From: Phycisphaerales bacterium
Lineage (GTDB): Bacteria > Planctomycetota > Phycisphaerae > Phycisphaerales > UBA1924
Length of the DNA stretch: 64,000 bases
NCBI GenBank assembly: GCA_020427635.1
Contig: JAGQOH010000007.1
Location: forward strand, 18,306-82,305
Direction: 5' to 3'
Part shown: positions 44,492-51,925 of the stretch, piece after piece
Layout of the letters: every line of letters starts with the position of its first letter
Numbering within the stretch: the first letter of the stretch is position 1
Translations under genes and position numbers: made by a program
Notes under the pieces: generated by a model
What the model was told of the DNA's origin: nothing
The model's database searches: none
What the model saw: the letters and a program-made list of their open reading frames with translations, nothing else

Positions 44492-45832
44492 CTACCGTTC
44501 GCCCTCCGTCGCAGACGGTTCCGCCCCACTCGGCTCCAACGGCCCTTCCAGTGCCTTCGGGTCATCCGCCCTGCGCTCCCCAGGCGGGACGTACTCAATC
44601 GGATACGCCGGATGAGGCCGGTACATCGAACGAATCCACTCGATCGCCCGCTGATACCCCTCGTCCTCGCGCGACCGAAACACCGGCCGCCAACCGCGCA
44701 CCTTCGGATGCTGATACAGCGCATCCGCCTGCGGCAACCCCATCTGCATCAACGCCGATCGCTCCGGCGCCTCATACGCAATCATCGGAGCCCCCATCGA
44801 CGTCCGGAAACGATCAAGGATCAGGAAATTCGTATAGACCGTCTCCTCCGAGCGCGGACGGCGATTGATCAGCATCAGCTTCCCCGCATCCGCACCCCCA
44901 TGACACTGCGTCGTCCCGCACCGATTCACCAACCAACCCGCGTGGACATCGTCCCGAAACATCGCCATCGATGCCGGTTGACCAACCACCTCCACATCCC
45001 CATACAAATCCCGCGCACCCACCTGGAACATGATGCTCAGAATGTCCGCCGCGGGCTTCCGCCGAAATGCCTCCCGACCGTCGCGCGTCACGGGCACCAA
45101 GGGATGCTCCGCGTAATCCTGCAAGAACCGATCAATCACGTTGCGCTTGATGATCAAGTTGGGCGATTCATCAAGATCAATCTCATACACCTTGATCAGG
45201 TTGATCTCCGATGGCGAGAGCAACCCAAAGTCCCGGGCCGTCAACCGCCGACGCTCTGGCTCCTGCTTCGGCGTGGCCGTTGGCTTGGCGCCTGGCGCAG
45301 GCGACGGCGCCGTCCGCTTGTCCTTCAGCGCCTTCAGCTGCGCGAGTGTCTTGCGCAGCGCGCGCGCATCACCATTGAAGGGCTCCTGCTTCTGAATCCC
45401 ATCAAGCTCCGCAAGCGCCTCGTCATACATCTGACGCTCCGCAAGCCAATGCACAAGCGAAATGAGCCGCGTCACGTCATCATCGCGAATCTGCTTGCGC
45501 AGCTCGACATACTGCTCAAAATCATCCCCCACCACCTCGAGCCGCACCACCTGCAAGTTGTCGATCGACGTCTCCACGCCCGCAATCGTCAACACCACGA
45601 ACTCAACATCTTCTCGGACGAAGTCGCCCTCCAAACGCGTGCCGTTATTGAGCGTCACACGCACCCGATCGCCAACCGCTGGCAGCACCACCGCGCCATC
45701 ACGCTGCGCAAGGGCAGGACTCCCAAAGATCGCGCACCAGCACGCCATCGCACACGCCAAACGCACACTGTTCCGAAAACGCCTCACCACACAACCTCGC
45801 TCTTCATGCTCACGCCCACCACCCAACCTCAT
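44492..45832 (-). CDS. secreted protein with possible CX4CH haem-binding motif
   Basis: 446 residues. A signal peptide ends at about residue 42 (CAIFGSPALAQ). An SH3/LSm-like beta segment follows (GDRVRVTLNNGTRLEGDFVR), then a TPR-like helix pair (LISLVHWLAERQMYDEALAE), and a C-terminal domain with VNRCGTTQCHGGADAGKL. CX4CH can bind c-type haem in some proteins, but only one motif is present and it is not the usual CX2CH. The start is uncertain; a GTG at 45790 would give a shorter signal peptide. Confidence 0.7.
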   Translation of the reverse strand: MRLGGGREHEERGCVVRRFRNSVRLACAMACWCAIFGSPALAQRDGAVVLPAVGDRVRVTLNNGTRLEGDFVREDVEFVVLTIAGVETSIDNLQVVRLEVVGDDFEQYVELRKQIRDDDVTRLISLVHWLAERQMYDEALAELDGIQKQEPFNGDARALRKTLAQLKALKDKRTAPSPAPGAKPTATPKQEPERRRLTARDFGLLSPSEINLIKVYEIDLDESPNLIIKRNVIDRFLQDYAEHPLVPVTRDGREAFRRKPAADILSIMFQVGARDLYGDVEVVGQPASMAMFRDDVHAGWLVNRCGTTQCHGGADAGKLMLINRRPRSEETVYTNFLILDRFRTSMGAPMIAYEAPERSALMQMGLPQADALYQHPKVRGWRPVFRSREDEGYQRAIEWIRSMYRPHPAYPIEYVPPGERRADDPKALEGPLEPSGAEPSATEGER

Positions 45833-45846
45833 ACCTATTGATAGGT
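45833..45846. promoter_or_regulatory. 14-bp palindrome at a gene start
   Basis: ACCTAT-TG-ATAGGT, a perfect 6-bp inverted repeat directly before the ATG of the minus-strand gene ending at 45832. It could be an operator or the first hairpin of the neighbouring RNA candidate. Confidence 0.35.
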
Positions 45847-46083
45847 GCAGAAAGCGCCATCAGTTCCGAGCTTACCGGAACCGTGGACAGGGGAACCAAC
45901 GTATCGGACCACAGAGGAGTCACACCGGGCAAGACGTATTGTCTGGTGCGTCGTTTTCAACCAACTCACCTGCTTGGTCAGGGCTGCCCGCGTTGCAAGT
46001 CTGCGCCCAGATCTCATTGTGTAGGTGACGTGTTTCTTCCCTCCGGTCCACCGCGCTTCCCCCGGCGCGGTGGGCTCTTTTTT
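45841..46083 (+). ncRNA. candidate structured non-coding RNA with terminator
   Basis: No ORF is convincing here, but a chain of hairpins can be drawn on the plus strand: GGTGC/GCGCC with loop AGAAA (45844-45858), GTTCCG/CGGAAC, GTGG/CCAC enclosing AGGGGAACCAACG, CACCGGGC/GTCTGGTG with a 10-base loop, and ACCAA/TTGGT. The chain ends at a strong terminator (46048-46083). The next plus-strand gene starts 350 bases further on, after the terminator, so a stand-alone RNA is more likely than a riboswitch. I recognise no family. Confidence 0.4.
46048..46083 (+). terminator. rho-independent terminator
   Basis: 9-bp stem CCACCGCGC / GCGCGGTGG with an 8-base loop, then GCTC and six T. It reads out of a region with no protein gene on the plus strand. 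Confidence 0.85.
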
Positions 46084-46140
46084 ACACCCAGCTCTTCTTG
46101 TGCCATGCGAGCCGCGTCGTCCTCGACGCCCTCCGGGTGG

Positions 46141-46326
46141 CCCGACTTGCTTGCCAAGTCGGTTTGTCTTCTTGATCCCTCTGCCGACTCTGGGTGCCCG
46201 GGGTTGCTTGTCAACCCCGGCCTGCAACAACGCGCATTCTGCAATACCCCACCCGCGCCGACCGCGAGGGAGGGAGTTCCTTCTCCTTTGGTCTCCGCCT
46301 TTGCTCCCTCTCCCTCCGGGAGAGGG
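46141..46326. repeat. cluster of intergenic hairpin repeats (A, B, C types)
   Basis: Second copy of the cluster at 23396-23660. Type A at 46141-46162, type B at 46198-46220 (loop CTTGT), conserved CCGCGAGGGAGGG at 46262-46274, type C at 46306-46326 (CCCTCTCCC / GGGAGAGGG, 3-base loop). The order is A-B-C here against B-C-A at 23 kb. Confidence 0.8.
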
Positions 46327-46432
46327 TAGCGCATTTGCCCCCACGCCAGTGGGCGCCGGGTGAGAGGCTGCCCTCTACCTCTCCGCGACTGGTGGGACAG
46401 GCGTCCCGCCTGTCGTCCTACCATCCCTCACC

Positions 46433-47101
46433 ATGCCCGCCGCGCATGACCCCACATCTCAAGTGCACAAACCCCGACGCTTCCGCGGGCGCACCGTGGT
46501 GAAAGCAATCGTGTGTCTTGCGCTCGGCTTCGCCACAGACCATGCCCTCACACGCTACGTCGCTCATCAGCTGGGCCCCGCGGTGTCTTACCCCCGACCC
46601 GTGACATTCACTGCCGAGCCATACTCGGAACTGTGGCGCGACGAGTGGGTCGGTTTCGAGGAATTCAATCTCGTGTCGATGGTCCCCGTCGATGGAGCAC
46701 TGCTCGATCAGTTTCTTGATCCAAGGACAAGGAGCAATGCACTGCGGAACGGAAGGACTCAGCGGGTGACTTGGCCCGGCGGGAACCAAGCGGATCTCAC
46801 CTTCCGCGGCTGGCCCTTCTACTCATGGGAGACGCTCTACCTCTGGCCTCTTCCCGGCGCGCCCACGGGCACGAGATTCGGACCAACCAACCGCATCCTC
46901 TACCCCGGCCTCCTCGCCAACACCATCTTCTATTCCGCCCTCTGGACCATCCCCATCTTCATCCTCCCCGCTTCCCTCCGCGCCGCCCGCACCCACCACC
47001 GACGCAAGCACAACCGCTGCATCCACTGCGCCTACGCCCTCGCCGGCCTCCCACCCAATTCCCCCTGCCCCGAGTGTGGCCACGACCGTGTCTGCACCTA
47101 G
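46433..47101 (+). CDS. two-helix membrane protein with C-terminal zinc ribbon, planctomycete type
   Basis: 222 residues. One hydrophobic segment near 22-40 (VVKAIVCLALGFATDHAL), a soluble middle part rich in Trp and Pro, a second helix near 165-185 (FYSALWTIPIFILPASL), and the C-terminal pair CIHCAYALAGLPPNSPCPEC. That CxxC...GLPP...CPxC ribbon is a recurring C-terminal motif of planctomycete membrane proteins. Function unknown. The stop codon lies inside a 7-bp tandem repeat. Confidence 0.7.
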   Translation: MPAAHDPTSQVHKPRRFRGRTVVKAIVCLALGFATDHALTRYVAHQLGPAVSYPRPVTFTAEPYSELWRDEWVGFEEFNLVSMVPVDGALLDQFLDPRTRSNALRNGRTQRVTWPGGNQADLTFRGWPFYSWETLYLWPLPGAPTGTRFGPTNRILYPGLLANTIFYSALWTIPIFILPASLRAARTHHRRKHNRCIHCAYALAGLPPNSPCPECGHDRVCT

Positions 47102-47154
47102 TGCCTGGTGCCTGGTGCCTAATGCCCAGTGCCCAGTGCCCAGTGCCTAGTGCC
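47099..47154. repeat. tandem 7-bp repeat, eight units
   Basis: Eight consecutive 7-mers of the form YRRTGCC: units TAGTGCC, TGGTGCC, TGGTGCC, TAATGCC, three times CAGTGCC, and TAGTGCC. The first unit holds the stop codon of the preceding gene. Confidence 0.9.
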
Positions 47155-47158
47155 CTCC

Positions 47159-47599
47159 CTACCTCGGCTCGTCCTTCACCACCACAAGCCCGATCAAACT
47201 CCCGCCATTCCCATCAGGCTTGATCTGCACCAAGCTCAGCAGCTTGGGCTTCTCCGTCGCCCAGAAACCACCGGCACGAAACCGCTCCCCAAACTCATTG
47301 CGAAACGCGCTCAGGTCGAAATCCACCGCCGTCCCCGCATCAAGCACACCAACCGGATGCGAGAACTCCTGGTTCACCCACATCGTCCCTGGCCCCAGCG
47401 CCATGCTCGAGCCATTCGTCACTCGCATCACAACGCCCGACCGCTCTACCGTGGCCTCCGTCAGCACCTGCTGCCCAAGCCCCGCCGGGTAAGTGCTCAC
47501 CTCGAACGCCGGCGCTGTGCTTGAACACCCGCCAAGCACGCAAACCCCTGCCACAACCGCCAACAGGCCGCCAAAACGATTCATCCATGAAGTAGTCAT
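47159..47599 (-). CDS. small lipoprotein, unknown
   Basis: 146 residues from the ATG at 47599 (another at 47584). Lipoprotein signal with lipobox VLGGC at about residue 25. The mature part looks like a beta-rich domain (VVMRVTNGSSMALGPGTMWV, PVGVLDAGTAVDFDLSAFRN). The open frame continues far upstream, antisense to the next gene, but that part is a shadow. No family named. Confidence 0.7.
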   Translation of the reverse strand: MTTSWMNRFGGLLAVVAGVCVLGGCSSTAPAFEVSTYPAGLGQQVLTEATVERSGVVMRVTNGSSMALGPGTMWVNQEFSHPVGVLDAGTAVDFDLSAFRNEFGERFRAGGFWATEKPKLLSLVQIKPDGNGGSLIGLVVVKDEPR

Positions 47600-47623
47600 C
47601 ACGCGGCGTATGCTAACACCACC

Positions 47624-48946
47624 ATGAGCTGCGAGACCGCAAGCCGAAATGCCACCCCACCCGCGCCCGCGTGGAGCGCTGACCTTGCCCCCGGAGCGCC
47701 CACGATCGATCCCGCGCAAGCCGCGCGTGACCACGTCACCGATCCGCGCCTCGCCCGCCTCGTCCCTGGCTTCGACGCCCCATTCTTCCAGGCCGGGCTC
47801 GCCGGCTACTCCGACGCCGCCATGCGCATCGTCGCCCGCCGTGAAGGCTGCCCCCTTTGCGTCACCGAAGCACTCCTCGATCGCACGCTCATCGCCGGTG
47901 GTCGCGGCTTCGCCAAAGCCGACCTGGGCGAACTCGAAGACAACGTCCCGGGCGGCAGCGAAGATCAACCCCTCGTCGGACAGATCATGGGCTGCGAACC
48001 CGACGAAATGGCCGCCGCCGCCGTCAAAATGGTCGAACAAGCCAAGCGCCCACCCAGCGCCTACCGCAAACTCGCGCGCTTTGGACTCAGCGCCGCCCCG
48101 CCAGGCACGCGCATCGAACCCGCACAACGCCAAGACGCAACCCCAAGTTTCGCGTCCATCGATGTCAACCTCGCCTGCCCCGTCAAGAAGATCAACCGCA
48201 AAGCCCGCGGCGGGCACTGGCTCCGCGAACCCGATGGCGCCATCGACATCCTCCGCGCCGTCCGCGAAGCATTGCCTCACCAACAAGTGACCTCCATCAA
48301 GATGCGCCGCGGCTTCGACGACTCCCCCGAAGCCGAATCCAACTTCCTCCGCATCCTCGACGCCGCCTTCGAACTGGGCTACGGCTTTGTCACCGTCCAC
48401 GGGCGCACCGTCGAGCAGAAATACGTCGGCCCAAGCCGCTGGCTTTTCCTTCGCAAGCTCATGCAACTGCGCCCGGATGCCTTGGTCTTCGGCTCAGGCG
48501 ACATCTGGAACGTCCACGACATCTTCCGCATGCTCTCGTACACGGGCGTCAAGGCCGTTTCCGTCGCGCGCGGCTCAATCGGAAACCCCTGGATCTTCCG
48601 CCAAGCGCGCGACATGATGGCCGGGCGCCCCCCCGCGCCCCCCACCATCGCCGAACAGCGCGCCGTCCTCCTCCATCACTTCGAACTCTCCGTCGCAATC
48701 AATGGCGAAACACGCGCGTCCAAGATGATGCGCAAGTTTGGACTGCGCTTCGCCCAACACCACCCCGATGGCGAACAGGTCCGCCTCGCCTTCATCAACG
48801 TCAACTCGATCGACCAGTGGCGCGCAGTGCTCGACCGCTACTACAACACTGATGACGCATCCGTGCGCACCGAAACAACAGCTGTGCGCACAATCCCTGT
48901 CGATCCCGCCGAGAGTCAACATTTCCAAGCCGCTTCGATCACGTGA
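47624..48946 (+). CDS. tRNA-dihydrouridine synthase (Dus family)
   Basis: 440 residues; FMN enzyme that reduces uridine to dihydrouridine in tRNA D-loops. FQAGLAGYSDAAMRIVARRE is the N-terminal FMN region, and VNLACPVKKI contains the catalytic Cys185. KMRRGFDDS, FVTVHGRTVEQKYVG and VFGSGDIWNVHD are the remaining TIM-barrel blocks. The N-terminus (first 45 residues) and an insert at about 140-175 make it longer than E. coli DusB. Which Dus subgroup it belongs to cannot be said from motifs alone. Confidence 0.92.
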   Translation: MSCETASRNATPPAPAWSADLAPGAPTIDPAQAARDHVTDPRLARLVPGFDAPFFQAGLAGYSDAAMRIVARREGCPLCVTEALLDRTLIAGGRGFAKADLGELEDNVPGGSEDQPLVGQIMGCEPDEMAAAAVKMVEQAKRPPSAYRKLARFGLSAAPPGTRIEPAQRQDATPSFASIDVNLACPVKKINRKARGGHWLREPDGAIDILRAVREALPHQQVTSIKMRRGFDDSPEAESNFLRILDAAFELGYGFVTVHGRTVEQKYVGPSRWLFLRKLMQLRPDALVFGSGDIWNVHDIFRMLSYTGVKAVSVARGSIGNPWIFRQARDMMAGRPPAPPTIAEQRAVLLHHFELSVAINGETRASKMMRKFGLRFAQHHPDGEQVRLAFINVNSIDQWRAVLDRYYNTDDASVRTETTAVRTIPVDPAESQHFQAASIT

Positions 48947-48960
48947 TCATTCCTGGTCGA

Positions 48961-48976
48961 TGTTCCACGTGGAACA
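48961..48976. promoter_or_regulatory. parS-like ParB-binding site
   Basis: Perfect 16-bp palindrome TGTTCCACGTGGAACA, matching the parS consensus TGTTnCACGTGnAACA. It lies in the gap after the Dus gene. A second CACGTG palindrome (GATCACGTGATC, 48938-48949) is centred 25 bases upstream. No parA or parB gene is in the window. Confidence 0.8.
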
Positions 48977-49016
48977 CTCCATGCGAGCGCCAAGGGTGGC
49001 GCTCCTGGAGCAAACC

Positions 49017-49799
49017 ATGCTGGCCACCGTACCCAAGAACACGGAACCGTCCGCGCGACCGTTGCGCATGACACATGCCCTGGCGCTCGTCGCCGGCGCC
49101 GCCGGGGCGCTCATCCCCGCCTGCGCCAACCCGACCACGATCGCACCGATCACCGCCCAACAGGCGCACGCCCTCGAAGTGCTCAGCGCACACACCGAAG
49201 CATCGCGCGTGCTCCTCGAGCGCCAGGTTGTTGCATCACTTGAAATCCAGCGCATCGCGCTCACCGGCCGACTGCATCGCGAACTGCTCACCACGGGCCT
49301 GCTCTCGCCTGACTTGGAAGCAGTCCCCATCCGACTTGAAGAATTGCTCGCGGATGCCGAGCAATCGTCTACGCTCATCGAAGAAGTGCGCCTGGGGCGC
49401 ATGCGCATCGCCGAGGCGCAAGCGTGGCTCATCGACTACGCACTCACCTGCAAGATGTCGCAAGCGCCGGAGGCGAAGCGAGCGCTCCTGGCCCAGCTCT
49501 CGCCCATCGAGCAGTTCGAGGCCGGCGCCTCGGCGTTGCAGCACGCGGTCGTCGCGCACGGCGAAGCGATCCAGATCCTCGTTAATGAGCTGCGCGCCGA
49601 TGCGCAGGCGATCGACCTGTATGCGCATCAAGGCGAACTGCCCACGACCTGGGATCGCGCGAAGACGCGCGCGTTGATCGAGCAGTATGTGCTCGCGCGC
49701 ATCGACAACCCTGACCGGCGAGACGCAGCGGCCGAGCTCCTTGACCTGTTGCTAACGCCTTGGCCGGCGATTGACCCGACGGAAGGAGGCGCGTCATGA
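49017..49799 (+). CDS. putative exported alpha-helical protein, unknown
   Basis: 260 residues from the ATG at 49017, seven bases after GGAG. Upstream in-frame ATGs exist (48981, and 48960 inside the parS site) but lack an RBS. A hydrophobic stretch at 18-34 ends in IPACANP, perhaps a lipoprotein signal. The rest is helical with Ala/Glu/Leu heptads (LEEVRLGRMRIAEAQAWL-type segments). It overlaps the next gene by 4 bases. Function not recognised. Confidence 0.65.
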   Translation: MLATVPKNTEPSARPLRMTHALALVAGAAGALIPACANPTTIAPITAQQAHALEVLSAHTEASRVLLERQVVASLEIQRIALTGRLHRELLTTGLLSPDLEAVPIRLEELLADAEQSSTLIEEVRLGRMRIAEAQAWLIDYALTCKMSQAPEAKRALLAQLSPIEQFEAGASALQHAVVAHGEAIQILVNELRADAQAIDLYAHQGELPTTWDRAKTRALIEQYVLARIDNPDRRDAAAELLDLLLTPWPAIDPTEGGAS

Positions 49800-50185
49800 A
49801 TGAGGTAGCACTCCAAGATCTGGCAGCGCGCTTGACCCAAGCGAAGGACACCGGCGCATCGGTCACGCTGAGCGCAGAAGAATCGCGCATCATCACGTCG
49901 GCCCTGCTCGAACTCGCGTCAAGCCAGACAACAGTCGCGCTCCAGCGCACGTTGCTCGCCTCCTATGACGAAGACCTGCAAGCCATTGATCGCGCCGCGG
50001 CCGGCGCGCTGCAAGGGCTTGCCGGCGAGCTACAACGTGCGGCCGATGCCCGTGCATCCATCGAACCCGGGGCGGCTCAGGAAGCACGCCAGGCGCTCAT
50101 CGAGCAGATTCGCCAGGCGCACACCATCGAGCATGCGCTCACGGTGGTGCTGCGGTTTGCCATGATCGCGGGGCGGCTGGCGTAG
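49796..50185 (+). CDS. small helical protein coupled to the preceding gene, unknown
   Basis: 129 residues, all-helical, Ala/Glu/Gln/Arg-rich, no signal peptide (MNEVALQDLAARLTQAKDTG at the start). The ATGA overlap with the upstream gene and GGAGG 7 bases before the ATG suggest a two-gene unit. No family recognised. Confidence 0.65.
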   Translation: MNEVALQDLAARLTQAKDTGASVTLSAEESRIITSALLELASSQTTVALQRTLLASYDEDLQAIDRAAAGALQGLAGELQRAADARASIEPGAAQEARQALIEQIRQAHTIEHALTVVLRFAMIAGRLA

Positions 50186-50276
50186 TGGGCAATGGGCAAA
50201 TGGGTGAAACTTGGTTGCCCAAGGCAACCACGGCGCACAAGTCCGCTGGGCTGAGCCGGCGTGCTACGATTGAAGC

Positions 50277-50651
50277 GTGGAACGTTCGACCAAACAGCGT
50301 GAAGCGATTCGGGAGGCCATCGAGGCCGCGGGTCGTCCTTTGAGCCCGACGGAGATGCTCGAAGCCGCGCGCGAATCGGTGCCGGGGCTTGGGCAGGCGA
50401 CGGTGTACCGCACGATCAAGGCGCTGGTCGATGACGGCGCGTTGCATCCGGTGGAACTGCCGGGCGAGCCCGCGCGGTATGAGCTGACCGTCGCGGCGGC
50501 GCATCACCATCACCACTTCCGGTGTGATCGTTGCCAGCGCGTGTTCGATATCGAAGGGTGTCCGAAGGGCATCGAACAAATCGCGCCGGCGGGGTTCCGC
50601 GTGCGCGACCATGAAGTGATCCTTTACGGCGTGTGCGCCGAGTGCGCCTGA
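50277..50651 (+). CDS. Fur-family transcriptional regulator
   Basis: 124 residues starting with GTG. Winged helix part: STKQREAIREAIEAAGRPLS and GQATVYRTIKALVDDGALH. Metal-binding part: HHHHHFRCDRCQRVFDIEGC with Cys83/Cys86, and a second CxxC at Cys120/Cys123 that together form the structural zinc site of the family. It is a metal- or peroxide-responsive repressor; whether Fur, Zur or PerR cannot be told. Its 3' end overlaps the convergent GlmU-like gene by 28 bases. Confidence 0.92.
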   Translation: MERSTKQREAIREAIEAAGRPLSPTEMLEAARESVPGLGQATVYRTIKALVDDGALHPVELPGEPARYELTVAAAHHHHHFRCDRCQRVFDIEGCPKGIEQIAPAGFRVRDHEVILYGVCAECA

Positions 50652-51919
50652 CCGGCAGATTGCCCGATGGCGCACTCGTGCAGTTCGCGCAGGCGCGTGA
50701 TGTAGGCGTGTCCGGGCGTCACGCCGCGCCGGGCCATCATCGCCTTGGCGGTCTCGATGAAGCGTGGCCAGCGCGCGTGGGTCGCGCCGCGATCGGTCAC
50801 CCATGCGAAGCTCGGCGTGGATGCCGGCGTCCACGTCGACGCGGCCAGCATCGCGCCGGTGCCGACGATGGCGCCGGTGGTGATGCGCGTGCAGATGGCG
50901 GTCTTGACATGATCGCCAAGAAGGCAGCCAAGATAGCGCATGTCGGTGCGTTCGCGCGGGCCGCCGGGCGTGCGCTGCACGGTGACTTCGCCATAGGTGT
51001 TGAGCAAGTTGGAATTGGTCGTGCCCGCGCCGAGGTTGACCCATTCGCCGATCCAACTGTCGCCCAGATGGCCATCGTGGGATTTGTTGGCGAAGCCTTG
51101 GAAGATGCAACCGCCCACTTCGCCCGCGACCTTGCAGACGGGGCCAATGCTGGTGTGCGGCTTGATGTGGGATTGTTCGAGGACCATGCTGCCGCGCCCG
51201 ATGTAGGCCGGACCGCGGATGATGGCGTATGGTCGGACGGACGCATCATCGTCGATGACAATCGGGCCATCTGAGACGTCGAGCAGGGCCGTCGGATAGA
51301 CGGTTGCGCTCTTGGAGACGACGAGGTGATGCTGCGCGTTGTCGTCGTCTTCATAGCCTTCGATGACGACAACACCCGGCGCCACGGCGGCACTCTTGCG
51401 CGAGGCGAGGAGCGCAAGGTCGACTTCGATGGCGTCATCGCGGAAGCGAATGACATCCCACGGGCGGCGGAGGAGCACTTGCTCATCGACGGTTTCGGCT
51501 TTGCAGTTCGCGGGAAGATGGCCACTGTGCAGGAACGCGCCGGCGTCGGCGGGTGTCAAGCAGGCGACGATCACGGCCCTGCTTGCGCCGGCTTCGACAA
51601 ATGCCGTGCCCGGTTCCATCTGGGCGATGTCCGGATTCGGCAGGACGTAGCGGCCATTGATCACGAGGACGCGATCGTCGCCTTTGTCCATGAGCGCGGC
51701 GAGGTCGTGCGGATTTGTGCGCATGTCGTTGCGCTCGCGCGAGCAGGCTTCGCAGTCGGCGGGGACTTGAATCGCGGCGAGTTGGACGCCTGAGGCTTGG
51801 AGAATGGCAGCGTGGCGCTCGAGCGTGGTGAGCGCACCGGTGCGCAGTTCGAAACTGGCGCGCAGCTCGGTGAGCGGCGCGAGGGGATAGGCGTCATCGA
51901 AGAGGATGGCAATCGGCAT
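50624..51919 (-). CDS. GlmU-like putative sugar nucleotidyltransferase/acetyltransferase
   Basis: 431 residues. The N-terminal half matches the unusual GlmU-like family (FDDAYPLAPLTELRASFELR near the start, DRVLVINGRYVLPN); the C-terminal half is a left-handed beta-helix with hexapeptide repeats (AIIRGPAYIGRGSMVLEQSH, GDSWIGEWVNLGAGTTNSNL). The family is annotated as an alternative bacterial GlmU, making UDP-GlcNAc, but activity is inferred. It lies 6 bases downstream of the peptidase gene. Confidence 0.85.
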   Translation of the reverse strand: MPIAILFDDAYPLAPLTELRASFELRTGALTTLERHAAILQASGVQLAAIQVPADCEACSRERNDMRTNPHDLAALMDKGDDRVLVINGRYVLPNPDIAQMEPGTAFVEAGASRAVIVACLTPADAGAFLHSGHLPANCKAETVDEQVLLRRPWDVIRFRDDAIEVDLALLASRKSAAVAPGVVVIEGYEDDDNAQHHLVVSKSATVYPTALLDVSDGPIVIDDDASVRPYAIIRGPAYIGRGSMVLEQSHIKPHTSIGPVCKVAGEVGGCIFQGFANKSHDGHLGDSWIGEWVNLGAGTTNSNLLNTYGEVTVQRTPGGPRERTDMRYLGCLLGDHVKTAICTRITTGAIVGTGAMLAASTWTPASTPSFAWVTDRGATHARWPRFIETAKAMMARRGVTPGHAYITRLRELHECAIGQSAGQAHSAHTP

Positions 51920-51925
51920 GGGCGC

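Noticed and set aside
45841..46040. c-di-AMP (ydaO-type) riboswitch
   Set aside because: Only the GGGGAACC block is similar; the other conserved segments and a downstream regulated gene are missing.
47600..48466. Long open frame antisense to the Dus-family gene, continuous with the lipoprotein frame
   Set aside because: The sense gene has clear catalytic motifs; the lipoprotein has its own ATG, signal peptide and lipobox at 47599. The rest is a GC-rich shadow.
48900..50300. DnaA boxes for an oriC call
   Set aside because: No TTATNCACA-like cluster seen by eye; the origin proposal rests on parS and composition only.
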